The position numbers were made by a program, and so were the translations under genes. Below, piece after piece: positions 18,450 to 27,125 of a stretch of 64,000 bases of DNA. The notes below the pieces were generated by a model. The model saw only the letters and a program-made list of their open reading frames with translations, was not told where the DNA came from and did no database searches. Each line of letters starts with the position of its first letter. Positions within the stretch are counted from its first letter, which is position 1. The stretch spans positions 125,881 through 189,880 of the forward strand of contig JAFSOZ010000011.1 in the NCBI GenBank assembly GCA_017443175.1. The letters are read 5' to 3'. The DNA comes from Bacteroidales bacterium. GTDB lineage: Bacteria > Bacteroidota > Bacteroidia > Bacteroidales > WCHB1-69.

Positions 18450-19814
18450 TTATGATATTCTTTCCAGCAAATCTTTCAAATAGGGCGGGATCTTACTGAA
18501 GATGTCCAAGCCGGGGGCCTTCTCTTTTTCCTTTTTAGGCTCTTTCGGAGCTTTGGATTCTTTCTTGCGTCCGCCAAACAGCCCTCCCCTCTTGCGTTCC
18601 GGTTTTTCTTCTTCCACCACCGTTTCTTCGACAGGCATCTCTTTATATTCGGTCGCGATACCGAATTTGAGCAGACCCAATGCTGTGGCAAACATGGGAT
18701 GCTTGAGTTCTGTGGGAATGTTATGGGCAAAGCTGCTGTCGGGTACGCCTATGCGCGTGGGGAGTTGCAACGAGAACTGGCAAAGCTCCTTGATGTTGCG
18801 CAGGTTGGCGCCGCCGCCGGTAAGCACGAGGCCCGCAAACAGACGGTCCTTGTATCCGGAATTTTCCACCTCGCTCTTCACTACGTTGACAATCTCCTCC
18901 TGCACGCGGCAGTTGATGATCTGGGCCAAGTTGTACTCGCTGATCTGGATGGGATCCTGTCCGTACGGTCTGGGAATGGTGATCATATTGTTGGCATTGC
19001 TCTTTTCGACCACACACGTGCCGTAGCGAACCTTGAGCTGCTCGGCCACGTCCTCGGAGATGCGGCACACCTGGGCAATGTCCTTGGTAATGATGTTGCC
19101 GCCAATGGGGATAACCTTCGTGAATACCGGGCTGCCATCCACAAAGATGACCATGTCCGTAGTGCCACCACCGATATCGACCAGCACTACGCCCTCCTGC
19201 TTCTCACGGTCGCTCAGACAGGCCAAGCCGGAAGCGATGGGTTCCAGGACAATGTCACGGATGTTAAGGCTGGCGTCATTGACGCACTTCACGATTTTCT
19301 TGATCTCACGTTCGTTTCCTGAGATGATCTGATAGACGCCGATAACCTCGTTGCCGAGCTCGCCGACCGGGTCCACAGTGTAGCGGGAGCGGTCGATTTG
19401 ATAGCCCTGCGGGATGACATCGATGATCTCCTCGCCAGGGGGCAGGGTTACAACCGACACATCCTTCTTGAGCTGTTCAATCTCCTCTCGACTGATAGGA
19501 TTCTCGTTGCCATGACGGTAGAGGATGTGGTTGTATTTGCTGGTCTTGATATGATGACCCGCTATGCCGGCATACACCCAGTCAATCTCCTGGTTGGAGC
19601 GTTGTGCGGCAATGTCTTTCGAAAGCACGATACCCTCCGTCGTCTTGATGATATTCTTGATTTCCCCGAATTCCACACCGCTGGACTCGCTCTTGCCGTA
19701 GCCCACGACCTCAATCTGGCCGTTGTCGTTACGGAAACCGATTACAGTGGCAATTTTTGTCGTTCCAATGTCCAGGCCTACCACCATGCCGTTATTCGAA
19801 GAAACATTTTCCAT
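18450..19814 (-). CDS. ftsA: Cell division protein FtsA
   Basis: Actin-like ATPase that tethers FtsZ to the membrane. 454 residues: the phosphate-1 loop GLDIGTTKIATVIG at the start, an SHS2-containing 1C domain (about 85-165), phosphate-2 region VLVDIGGGTTDMVIF, and the adenosine motif LTGGGANLRNIKEL. A Lys/Pro/Glu-rich linker (about 385-432) leads to a C-terminal amphipathic segment (LDIFSKIPPYLKDLLERI), the likely membrane anchor. The gene lies 12 bases after ftsQ and 40 before ftsZ. Confidence 0.97.
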   Translation of the reverse strand: MENVSSNNGMVVGLDIGTTKIATVIGFRNDNGQIEVVGYGKSESSGVEFGEIKNIIKTTEGIVLSKDIAAQRSNQEIDWVYAGIAGHHIKTSKYNHILYRHGNENPISREEIEQLKKDVSVVTLPPGEEIIDVIPQGYQIDRSRYTVDPVGELGNEVIGVYQIISGNEREIKKIVKCVNDASLNIRDIVLEPIASGLACLSDREKQEGVVLVDIGGGTTDMVIFVDGSPVFTKVIPIGGNIITKDIAQVCRISEDVAEQLKVRYGTCVVEKSNANNMITIPRPYGQDPIQISEYNLAQIINCRVQEEIVNVVKSEVENSGYKDRLFAGLVLTGGGANLRNIKELCQFSLQLPTRIGVPDSSFAHNIPTELKHPMFATALGLLKFGIATEYKEMPVEETVVEEEKPERKRGGLFGGRKKESKAPKEPKKEKEKAPGLDIFSKIPPYLKDLLERIS

Positions 19815-19826
19815 AATATCCTTGTT

Positions 19827-20582
19827 TTATTGCATTCGTTTTGCGATGATTCTGTTTTTATAGCGGGCGTCCAACATCGCGTATGTGCCGTAACCCTTGC
19901 GGGAAAGACCTTCCTTGTAAACCACCTTCAGGTTGCTGAGTTTCTCGTCGGCATTCTCGTCTGTACCGAACAGAACGATCTGGTTGCCGAGCGAAGCCAC
20001 CAGCTCCATCTGATGATTTTCGTTGAGGTATATCTGGCGGAACTGGGCGAGATAAAACACATCGGCCATGATCTTGCGGGTCACGTTGAGCACCTGCTGC
20101 AGATCCCCCTTCACAACAGCCCCTTTCTTGTAGGTTTGCGCAATGTTGCCATTGGCGACAATCAGGTAGTCCTTCATCTTGCCGGTGTAGGGCACGAGCA
20201 CACCGTCTTCGTCCACAAAGTACTGTCCTCCATTCTGGTCAAAAACATGAAGCACCAGATGACGAAGGTCGTAGTCAATCAGCAGACGGGTTCCTGAGAA
20301 ATGGATGAAGTTGATGGTCTTGATGTAGGGATTGCGTTCCAACACTGCCGTCACCTCCGTCAGATCCACATCCTTGATCCGTTTGCCAATGATTTCTATG
20401 CCATTGTCGGCAAGCATAAGCTCCACATCCGCCTGCGTCAGCAAAGTGCATTCGTTTTGTGTGTGGGCTTTAACCAGTATGGTGTCACAGCGACGCTGGG
20501 GTATCTTGACCATGGCCAAAACCACCACAGCCAAAACACTGACAACCAAAACAATACGGGTTATTGCTTTAAAATACCTCAT
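19827..20582 (-). CDS. ftsQ: Cell division protein FtsQ/DivIB
   Basis: A 251-residue bitopic protein of the division complex, with one N-terminal membrane segment (about 9-27) and a periplasmic part. The POTRA-like section (about 45-115) has ERNPYIKTINFIHFSGTRL, the usual strand-loop-strand. The Bacteroidota FtsQ is poorly conserved, so the call depends on this layout and on its place directly before ftsA. In most Bacteroidota ftsQ follows murC; here the next gene upstream is nadK, so the mur block is elsewhere. Confidence 0.9.
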   Translation of the reverse strand: MRYFKAITRIVLVVSVLAVVVLAMVKIPQRRCDTILVKAHTQNECTLLTQADVELMLADNGIEIIGKRIKDVDLTEVTAVLERNPYIKTINFIHFSGTRLLIDYDLRHLVLHVFDQNGGQYFVDEDGVLVPYTGKMKDYLIVANGNIAQTYKKGAVVKGDLQQVLNVTRKIMADVFYLAQFRQIYLNENHQMELVASLGNQIVLFGTDENADEKLSNLKVVYKEGLSRKGYGTYAMLDARYKNRIIAKRMQ

Positions 20583-20717
20583 TTAGGCTAAAATCACTAA
20601 TAATTAGCCACAAAAATACCAATAAAAAAGTCTGGGGAATTTAATGTTTTTTTTAAAAAATAAACAAACGTATGTTCATAACAGCCAATGCCCGGATTTA
20701 TCACATCATCTTGAACA

Positions 20718-21578
20718 TCAACCGTTTCTTTTATCAAGTCCCCACAACAATTTTTCGCGGATGATATCGTAAAAATCGGTGTTCTCAAACAAAACGGTCT
20801 TGATGTAAAACTGTTCCTTCCGGATGCGGAGGCTGATGCAATCGGGCACTACGAGCCGCTCGGTGTCGAGTGCGAGGGAGTAGTTGCCGGTGCGGCTGTT
20901 AACCTCAACAGCCAGTTCGATGTCGGCGGGGATGACGATGGGTCTCACGCTGAGCGAGTGGGAGGCTATTGGCGTGAGCACCTGCACGTCGCTACGTGGG
21001 TGGAGGATTGGGCCACCGCAACTCATGGAATAGGCCGTGGAGCCCGTCGGCGTGGCAATGATCAGCCCGTCGGCCCAGTAAGTGTTCACCTTCCGACCGC
21101 CTGCCCTGACAGTTATGGCGTTGATGGCATCCGCGTCCGTGGCCCGCACGGTAATGTCGTTGATCACAAAACTGTGCGCCAGAGGCAGCGGCTCGCTGCT
21201 CTCCACGTGCAACAGGGAGCGCTCCTCCAACGTGAACCTGCCCTGCTCCAACAGCTGAAAACACTCCTTGAAATTCTCCTTCTTGATACCGGAAAGAAAT
21301 CCGATACGTCCTGTGTTGATGCCCACCAGCGGGATATTCAGATCGCCGACAATGTTGGCGGCATCAATGAAAGAGCCGTCACCGCCAATGGAAACCATGA
21401 AATCGATGGGGCCTTGCATTTCAAGGTCCTGATGGGTATTATAACATTCATGGCAACCATCCACAGAGGGATAGTTGCCATGAACTGTAACGTCACTCCC
21501 TTGCTGCTTGAGATAGTTGACAACGGTACGGGTGAATTCTTCTTCCCCGCGTTGCCGGCAATAGAGCGCGAATTTCAT
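20718..21578 (-). CDS. nadK: NAD kinase
   Basis: Phosphorylates NAD to NADP. 286 residues, normal length. GGDGSF at 65-70 is the conserved catalytic loop and NTGRIGFLS follows, both diagnostic. The second domain holds the NAD site with ATPTGSTAYSMSCGGPI. The ATG overlaps the TAA of butyrate kinase by one base (TAATG), so expression is probably coupled. After it come 135 bases of AT-rich sequence without a gene before ftsQ. Confidence 0.96.
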   Translation of the reverse strand: MKFALYCRQRGEEEFTRTVVNYLKQQGSDVTVHGNYPSVDGCHECYNTHQDLEMQGPIDFMVSIGGDGSFIDAANIVGDLNIPLVGINTGRIGFLSGIKKENFKECFQLLEQGRFTLEERSLLHVESSEPLPLAHSFVINDITVRATDADAINAITVRAGGRKVNTYWADGLIIATPTGSTAYSMSCGGPILHPRSDVQVLTPIASHSLSVRPIVIPADIELAVEVNSRTGNYSLALDTERLVVPDCISLRIRKEQFYIKTVLFENTDFYDIIREKLLWGLDKRNG

Positions 21579-22648
21579 TATTTATACTCTTGGACTTCGA
21601 CCTCCCCGTTGATGATCATGTTGGCGTTGAGGGCCATTGCAGCCATCTCGTCCTCGCCGGGATACACGGCCACGGGGGCGATCCATTCGATATAGTTCTT
21701 GATACGTCTGATGACAGGCTTGCCGTAGGCGATACCGCCGGTCAGGATGATGGCGTCAATCTTGCCTTTCAGCACCACGGCATTCTCGCCAATCTGTTTG
21801 GCCACCTGATAGGCAAAAGCCTCTTCCAGCAATTCGGCCTTGGGGTCGCCGGCGATGGCTGCCTTTTCCACGGCCAAAGCGTCGTTGCTGCCGAAGTAGC
21901 CCACATAGCCGCCCTTGCCGACGAGAATCTTCTGCATATCCTCCTGGGTATATTTGCCGCTGAAGCAAGCTTTCAGAAACTGGTTCATCGGCAGGGAGCC
22001 GGAGCGCTCTGGGGAGAACGGGCCTTCGCCATCCAACGCCTGGTTCACGTCAATCACGCGGCCCTGACGGTGTGCACCCACACTCACGCCACCACCCATG
22101 TGGCAGACAATCAGATTCAGTTCTTCGTATTTCTTGCCGTTGTCCTTGGCATACATGCGGGCGATGGCCTTCTGGTTCAATGCATGGAAAATGGACTTGC
22201 GCTCGAAATCGGGATGTCCCGTGATGCGGGCCACCTCTTCCATTTCATCTACAATCACAGGGTCGGCGATATAGGCGGCGTCCAAGCCGATGACCTTGGC
22301 GAGACTGTCCGCAATCAGACCGCCCAAGTTGCAGGCGTGCTGACCGTTGTAACCCATTTTCAGGTGCTCTTTCATCAAATCATTGATCTTATACACACCC
22401 GATTTCAAAGGTTTGATCAAACCACCGCGGCCCATGACGAGGTCAATGGAGTGCAGGTCGATGTTTTCGTTTTTCAACTCATCGATGATAACATCCCGAC
22501 GGAACTCGAACTGGTCGGCGATAGTGGCGTAGGCCGACAACTGCTCGGTGGAATGTTTGATGTTTTTTATAAAAATCTGTTCGCTTCCTTCAAAAATCGC
22601 GATTTTAGTTGAAGTGGAACCCGGATTGATAGCAAGTATTCTTTTCAT
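21578..22648 (-). CDS. buk: Butyrate kinase
   Basis: Converts butyryl phosphate and ADP to butyrate and ATP, the last step of one butyrate pathway. 356 residues of the acetate-kinase/hsp70 actin fold. It begins LAINPGSTSTKIAIFEG and has the family's MGRGGLIKPL and CHMGGGVSVGAHRQGRV motifs. The usual partner phosphotransbutyrylase (ptb) is not adjacent. The enzyme may instead act on branched-chain or other acyl phosphates. It lies between a lipoprotein gene and nadK under a shared promoter. Confidence 0.95.
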   Translation of the reverse strand: MKRILAINPGSTSTKIAIFEGSEQIFIKNIKHSTEQLSAYATIADQFEFRRDVIIDELKNENIDLHSIDLVMGRGGLIKPLKSGVYKINDLMKEHLKMGYNGQHACNLGGLIADSLAKVIGLDAAYIADPVIVDEMEEVARITGHPDFERKSIFHALNQKAIARMYAKDNGKKYEELNLIVCHMGGGVSVGAHRQGRVIDVNQALDGEGPFSPERSGSLPMNQFLKACFSGKYTQEDMQKILVGKGGYVGYFGSNDALAVEKAAIAGDPKAELLEEAFAYQVAKQIGENAVVLKGKIDAIILTGGIAYGKPVIRRIKNYIEWIAPVAVYPGEDEMAAMALNANMIINGEVEVQEYK

Positions 22649-22672
22649 AATGGAAAGGTTTGGTTTTAAATT

Positions 22673-23134
22673 CTAATAAGTGCGGGGAACTTTGACTGTA
22701 TCCACCTTGCTGTAAAAAGTGCCGGCATTGGTGGTAATGTAAGAACGGAAGTAATAGAGCGTCGTGTCATTGACTTCTCCCTCCTCCGAACCTGCGCTCT
22801 CGATAAAAGGCAACTGAAGTTCCCAATTGTATGTCAGATATTTTGTGGAATCCGTATAGGTCATCATAGAATCCCTGATCAGAGGCACCACTGTGCTGTA
22901 ATAGCATGTATGAGATGGCTTTGTATCAAAATAGCTGTAGCAATAACCCGCCTCAATGCAACGGGCACACCCCCCGTCATCTGTCACGACCGCCGTGTGT
23001 TGGACAATCCTGGTGGTGTCATTGAATCCATTCTGTTCAATGGTAATGGAGGCCATGTCATAGCGTTCGCAGCTTGCAACCAAAGCGATGACAGCCGCGA
23101 ACAGCAATATGGGGAAATAGAATGTTCTTTTCAT
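22673..23134 (-). CDS. Small hypothetical lipoprotein
   Basis: From the ATG at 23132-23134 the protein has 153 residues and a lipobox ending at Cys22 (ALVASC). This start agrees with the -7 box at 23153-23160; the longer frame would begin upstream of the promoter. The mature part is beta-rich, with two cysteines close together (GGCARCIEAGYCYSY), and ends near residue 153. I do not recognise the family. It is the first gene of a transcript that probably continues into buk and nadK. Confidence 0.65.
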   Translation of the reverse strand: MKRTFYFPILLFAAVIALVASCERYDMASITIEQNGFNDTTRIVQHTAVVTDDGGCARCIEAGYCYSYFDTKPSHTCYYSTVVPLIRDSMMTYTDSTKYLTYNWELQLPFIESAGSEEGEVNDTTLYYFRSYITTNAGTFYSKVDTVKVPRTY

Positions 23135-23152
23135 TGTCTTGAAATTAGGTCG

Positions 23153-23182
23153 CAAATGTACAAAAATTTTATTACGTGGCAA
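23153..23182 (-). promoter_or_regulatory. Promoter of the lipoprotein-buk-nadK transcript
   Basis: On the minus strand TTG, a 19-base spacer and TACATTTG: an exact fit to the Bacteroidota -33/-7 consensus. It lies 19 bases ahead of the lipoprotein ATG. Confidence 0.8.
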
Positions 23183-23228
23183 TGAGTAATATTCTTTGTG
23201 AAGATTCAGGAGACTCGGGACAAATCTC

Positions 23229-23531
23229 TTATTGTATTTCAAAAAGATTCAGAAATCCCGTCATCATGAACACATTGCGGATTTCATTGCAGATGTTGCG
23301 GATGATCACCTTTCCTCCCTTTTCTAAAGAAGCCTTGTGGAATGTCAGAAAAATACGGAGCCCGGAACTGGATATGTAAGTAAGATCCGTACAGTCCAGA
23401 ATGACGGTTTTGCCTGCCTCTTCTGTCAAAGCGTTCATCTGCGGTGCTATTTCCTGAGCACCCGGAGTGTCCATTCTGCCCGAAAAACGGACAATTATTT
23501 CGTTTTTCTCATGTGAAACACTAACTTCCAT
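23229..23531 (-). CDS. STAS-domain anti-sigma factor antagonist (SpoIIAA/RsbV type)
   Basis: A 100-residue protein that is a single STAS domain. The phosphorylatable serine cluster is Ser54-Ser56 in YISSSGLR, as in SpoIIAA and RsbV. Such antagonists are switched between phosphorylated (free) and unphosphorylated (partner-binding) states. The gene begins one base after the stop of the SpoIIE phosphatase/kinase gene, which supplies both opposing activities in one chain. It is the last gene of a five-gene set. The partner released or bound at the end of the relay is not visible here. Confidence 0.93.
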   Translation of the reverse strand: MEVSVSHEKNEIIVRFSGRMDTPGAQEIAPQMNALTEEAGKTVILDCTDLTYISSSGLRIFLTFHKASLEKGGKVIIRNICNEIRNVFMMTGFLNLFEIQ

Positions 23532-23532
23532 G

Positions 23533-25722
23533 TTATTTGTAGGTTTTAGTTATGGTTAAAATATTCTTTTCATCTTTTCGCTCATAGCTCACTGTATCCA
23601 TGATGGTACGGACGAGATGGATACCCAATCCTCCAATCGGCCGATCTTGCGCCTCCGCGGAGATGTTGATCTGTTCCTTGGCGGTGGGATCAAAGGCCGC
23701 ACCGCTATCAGTAATGACAAACGACACACTCTTTCCGTCAACAGTGGCCCGTATGTCCACCTCCCCGTCAGTCCCTTCGGGATAGGCATACATCATCACG
23801 TTGGCCACAACCTCTTCCAAGGCCAGGTTCAGATTGGATGCAGCCTCTTGGTCAAGTTCCACCTGCTTTGCGACAGCATCCACAAACTCGGGCAACAGGG
23901 CAATCTGCTTCACATCGTTTGGTAGCGTGAGGTGATTGGAGGACTGGCTTGCATTGCCCAGATAGTGGATAAAGAGCAGCGTCAAATCGTCGCTCTGAGG
24001 GGCTTCACCCACAAAGAGGGCAACCTTCTGTGCAATATTTTTCAAATGCTCCTCTGAACGCTTTCTTCCACGCAAGGCCTCTTTTAGTCTATGGTCGCCA
24101 AATTGCTCATGCGCTATATTTTCAGCTTCTGACAGTCCATCCGTATAGAGGAACAGGGCATCATCGTATTGTAAGAATGTTTCCTGCTCAACGAACTTCA
24201 TGTCTTTGAGAATGCCTAACGGAAGATTGGGTTCCACCGGAAGCTCCTTGATGTCATCGGTGAGAATCACAGGCGGATTGTGTCCGGCGTTGCAGTAACG
24301 CAACTGGCCCGTGGTCAGGTCAAGCACACCACAGAAGAAGGTGACGAACATGTTGTTCTCGTTGGCCTCGGACATGGAGTAGTTCATCAAGGACACAATC
24401 CTTTCCGGTGTCGTTTCGTGAGCCGACATGGCACGAAACAGACTTCGTGTCACGGCCATCACCAAAGAGGCGGGAATGCCCTTGCCCGAAACATCTCCAA
24501 TGCAGAAATACAGCTTCTCGTCGCGAATGAAAAAGTCATACAGGTCGCCACCGACCTCCTTGGCGGGAATAATGGAGGCGGCCAAATCCAGATCCTGCCG
24601 CTCGGGAAATGGCGGGAAGGTCTTGGGAATCATGGCCATCTGGATTTCACTGGCTATATGAATTTCATTTTCAATTCGCTCTTTTTGCTCATACAGTTGC
24701 CTGTACTTGGTCTGATTTCTCGTCACTATCCGGAGAATGATTATTATCATGGCCAAACCAAGCACCTGCAAAACGTTCACCAACAGTCCTATCCGACGCA
24801 CGCCTTTGTAGAGTTCCTTATCAGGAAGAACTATCGACAATGACCAGCCTGTCCGTTCCACAGGCGAGTAATAAACGTGGTTGTTTTGTCCTTTGTATCG
24901 GACGAGCGTTTCACCTGACTTTCCAGACAGCACAGCCCGATTGACGCGGTCAAGTGCCTCGCGATCCTGCGATTCCAAGGCAAACTGATCAACGGTTTTG
25001 TTCATCACCAGGGTATCAACCGGGCAGACCATGATTTGTCCGCTACGGCTGACCACCATACTGAAGGCATTGGGATAAACCTTGATTCCCCCAATGAGTT
25101 TTGTGAGCCAATCCAAGGAGATGTCGGCCGTGAGAATAGCGGCAACTTCTCCATTCCGGTCCTTCACGGGCACGGAATAGGTTACCATCAACATGTCGCC
25201 GCCATTCTCGTCAAAATAAGGTTCCGACCAGTAGCTTTCACAGGATTCCAGAGGCTTGGCAAACCATTCCATGGAGGGATAATCATATTCTTCCGTGGCT
25301 AACGACAGCATCCTGATCTTTCCGGTCTCCATATCCTGCGCGGCGTACGGAGCATATAGTGGATACTTTTTGTCATATCCCGGGACAAGGGCTATGGTTG
25401 AGCCGACCACAACGGGATTTTCGCTCACCACCCGCTGGGGAATTCTCTTCAGGCTGTCGGGATAATCCAGACACCATTGCGCCACCCAAATACTGTTGCG
25501 GACGGCAGCCTCGGTCTGGTTCACGACATCCATGATCTTGTTCTCGGCACTTTTCAACTCGCTCTCAGCTCGCAAAGAGGCCTCTTGCTTGATTCCCCTT
25601 TGAGAATAGACATACTGGATGATGGAGGTGGCTTCCAGCGTGATTGCAGCCACAACCACCAGTAGCAATCTGGCCCTGAGCGTCATGCCAATCCTCTTGT
25701 TCTCTTTCCTGTTTGGTTTCAT
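23533..25722 (-). CDS. Membrane sensor SpoIIE-type phosphatase fused to an RsbW-like kinase
   Basis: A 729-residue inner-membrane protein. Segments: cytoplasmic N-terminus, membrane helix 19-40, extracytoplasmic double-Cache sensor (41-308, with EWFAKPLESCESYWSEPYF), membrane helix 311-333, coiled coil 338-365, PP2C/SpoIIE phosphatase (about 370-580) with metal-binding Asp393 (GGD) and Asp410 (GDVSGKG), and a C-terminal GHKL ATPase (about 595-729). The latter has N-box residues around 636-641 (EEVVAN), DSG at 672 and GGLGIHL at 697-703. The phosphatase should dephosphorylate the neighbouring STAS protein and the kinase should phosphorylate it. Its ATG overlaps the TGA of the APH gene (ATGA). 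Confidence 0.92.
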   Translation of the reverse strand: MKPNRKENKRIGMTLRARLLLVVVAAITLEATSIIQYVYSQRGIKQEASLRAESELKSAENKIMDVVNQTEAAVRNSIWVAQWCLDYPDSLKRIPQRVVSENPVVVGSTIALVPGYDKKYPLYAPYAAQDMETGKIRMLSLATEEYDYPSMEWFAKPLESCESYWSEPYFDENGGDMLMVTYSVPVKDRNGEVAAILTADISLDWLTKLIGGIKVYPNAFSMVVSRSGQIMVCPVDTLVMNKTVDQFALESQDREALDRVNRAVLSGKSGETLVRYKGQNNHVYYSPVERTGWSLSIVLPDKELYKGVRRIGLLVNVLQVLGLAMIIIILRIVTRNQTKYRQLYEQKERIENEIHIASEIQMAMIPKTFPPFPERQDLDLAASIIPAKEVGGDLYDFFIRDEKLYFCIGDVSGKGIPASLVMAVTRSLFRAMSAHETTPERIVSLMNYSMSEANENNMFVTFFCGVLDLTTGQLRYCNAGHNPPVILTDDIKELPVEPNLPLGILKDMKFVEQETFLQYDDALFLYTDGLSEAENIAHEQFGDHRLKEALRGRKRSEEHLKNIAQKVALFVGEAPQSDDLTLLFIHYLGNASQSSNHLTLPNDVKQIALLPEFVDAVAKQVELDQEAASNLNLALEEVVANVMMYAYPEGTDGEVDIRATVDGKSVSFVITDSGAAFDPTAKEQINISAEAQDRPIGGLGIHLVRTIMDTVSYERKDEKNILTITKTYK

Positions 25723-26549
25723 AAAATAGATTTTAGTGCCTCACGGATTTCCGGCATAGGACGCTTGGTGTCACGCTCTATAATCAGTGTTTTGAGTCCC
25801 GCAAACGGAAGGATGGTTGCATTAATCTCCTTCAGAGATATGCCTTCCCCGAAATAGGCTGGTGCAAAGTGCTCCCAGAATCGGATAGCCAATGACTTGG
25901 GCATGTGGAAGGTTTTTTGGATAAAGTTTTCGTCGCTCAGGCAGCAACAAAGGTAAACCATGGCTACATCAAAGATATGGTTACCCCAGCAAAAGTCGCC
26001 CAAATCGATGAAATAACGTCGTTCTCCTACGAAAATGGCGTTACTGTATTGGAGATCGCCATGAACCGCCGTATCCTCGTCAGGGGTGTCGGCGATGAAG
26101 CGCTCCAATTTTTTCTTCTCTTGCAATGTAAAGAACGGATTCTCTTGAAGAAGCCGATAATAGCGGTCCTTGACATTCTCGAACTGTGTGGTATCGACAT
26201 GGGTGGCATGAAGCTGTTTGCACATCTGCGCAAACTCCGTGGCGAACTGCTGCACTTTTTCCGGCTCGTCGGCCGTAGCACGGGAGTATGACTTTTTGCC
26301 CAGGATACGGCGAAAACGGATTCCATATCGGCCATCTTCCGTTACTACATAGTCCCCGGGCTCCGGCGTGGGGATTCCCATATTGTACACCTTGCGAGCG
26401 AGACTAATCTCGTCAAGCGGTTGTTGTATCTTGCCAGGAAAATAGAGTTTGAGCATCACCGAAGGGTCATGCTTGTGATCGTAGCTCTCGCCGTTAGCAC
26501 CGCCGCCGAAGAGAACGTAATCGTCGAGCGAAATCTTAATGGCTTCCAT
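25719..26549 (-). CDS. Aminoglycoside-phosphotransferase-fold kinase
   Basis: 276 residues of the APH/choline-kinase fold. The Brenner-type catalytic loop HGDLQYSN lies at 163-170 (Asp165, Asn170), and the metal-binding IDLGD at 181-185. A glycine-rich region near 15-20 (GGGANG) and a lysine near 34 fit the N-lobe. It resembles the TIGR02172 group of bacterial APH-like proteins. Substrate unknown: it may be a small molecule or a protein. It overlaps the HD gene by 14 bases and the SpoIIE gene by four, so it belongs to the same operon, and aminoglycoside resistance is not the expected role. Confidence 0.85.
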   Translation of the reverse strand: MEAIKISLDDYVLFGGGANGESYDHKHDPSVMLKLYFPGKIQQPLDEISLARKVYNMGIPTPEPGDYVVTEDGRYGIRFRRILGKKSYSRATADEPEKVQQFATEFAQMCKQLHATHVDTTQFENVKDRYYRLLQENPFFTLQEKKKLERFIADTPDEDTAVHGDLQYSNAIFVGERRYFIDLGDFCWGNHIFDVAMVYLCCCLSDENFIQKTFHMPKSLAIRFWEHFAPAYFGEGISLKEINATILPFAGLKTLIIERDTKRPMPEIREALKSIL

Positions 26550-27123
26550 GTGAAAAAACTTGATTGATTAATGCTTCAAATTCCCGGAATGCTGCTGTAT
26601 CTTGAAGTTCTCGGAGAGAATCGGCCAGGCCGCGATAATGCCACTCATGGTCTTTCGGATCCTTGGCGTGAAAGCGTTCCCAAATGGCATCGCCTATGGT
26701 GGCATAGTCATAGGCAATAGCGCGCATGTTGGAGAGTTTGTCTCCAAGCGCCACCATCTTGGCATCGCGGGGCGCTTTGGCCAACTTGTCAATGGCGGCC
26801 TGCTTGCGAATGCGCCAGCTCTCCTCTTCACTCATCTCCGGCATTTTATCTTCGCTCTCATGGGCCACCAACATAGCCACACGCTCGCCGAAATTCTCCC
26901 TAATTTCCTCCAAGGTAACATCGGTGTCCTCCACTGTGTCGTGCAAGGCTGCGGCGGCCAGCAACTCCTGGTCTGGAGTCATAGTGGCCACAATCTCCAT
27001 GGCTTCCATGGGATGGACTATATATGGAAATCCCTTCCCACGGCGCTCTGTGCCAGCATGGGCTTTCACCGCAAAGATGATAGCGCGGTCCAAAAGTTCG
27101 GTGTTCATCGGTTTGTTTGCCAT
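26536..27123 (-). CDS. HD-domain phosphohydrolase, small alarmone hydrolase type
   Basis: 195 residues, nearly all one HD_4 domain. Metal and catalytic residues fit the (p)ppGpp hydrolase pattern: His37 (IVHP), HDTVEDTD at 61-68, and Asp128 in GDKLSNMRA. This is the arrangement of MESH1 and of the hydrolase half of SpoT. Hydrolysis of ppGpp, or of a related 3'-phosphorylated nucleotide, is inferred. It begins two bases after the synthetase gene and overlaps the kinase gene by 14 bases, so synthetase and hydrolase are expressed together. Confidence 0.88.
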   Translation of the reverse strand: MANKPMNTELLDRAIIFAVKAHAGTERRGKGFPYIVHPMEAMEIVATMTPDQELLAAAALHDTVEDTDVTLEEIRENFGERVAMLVAHESEDKMPEMSEEESWRIRKQAAIDKLAKAPRDAKMVALGDKLSNMRAIAYDYATIGDAIWERFHAKDPKDHEWHYRGLADSLRELQDTAAFREFEALINQVFSHGSH

Positions 27124-27125
27124 AA

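Noticed and set aside
26122-26549. Aminoglycoside resistance gene
   Set aside because: The APH fold alone does not show resistance, and overlap with signalling genes on both sides argues for another role.
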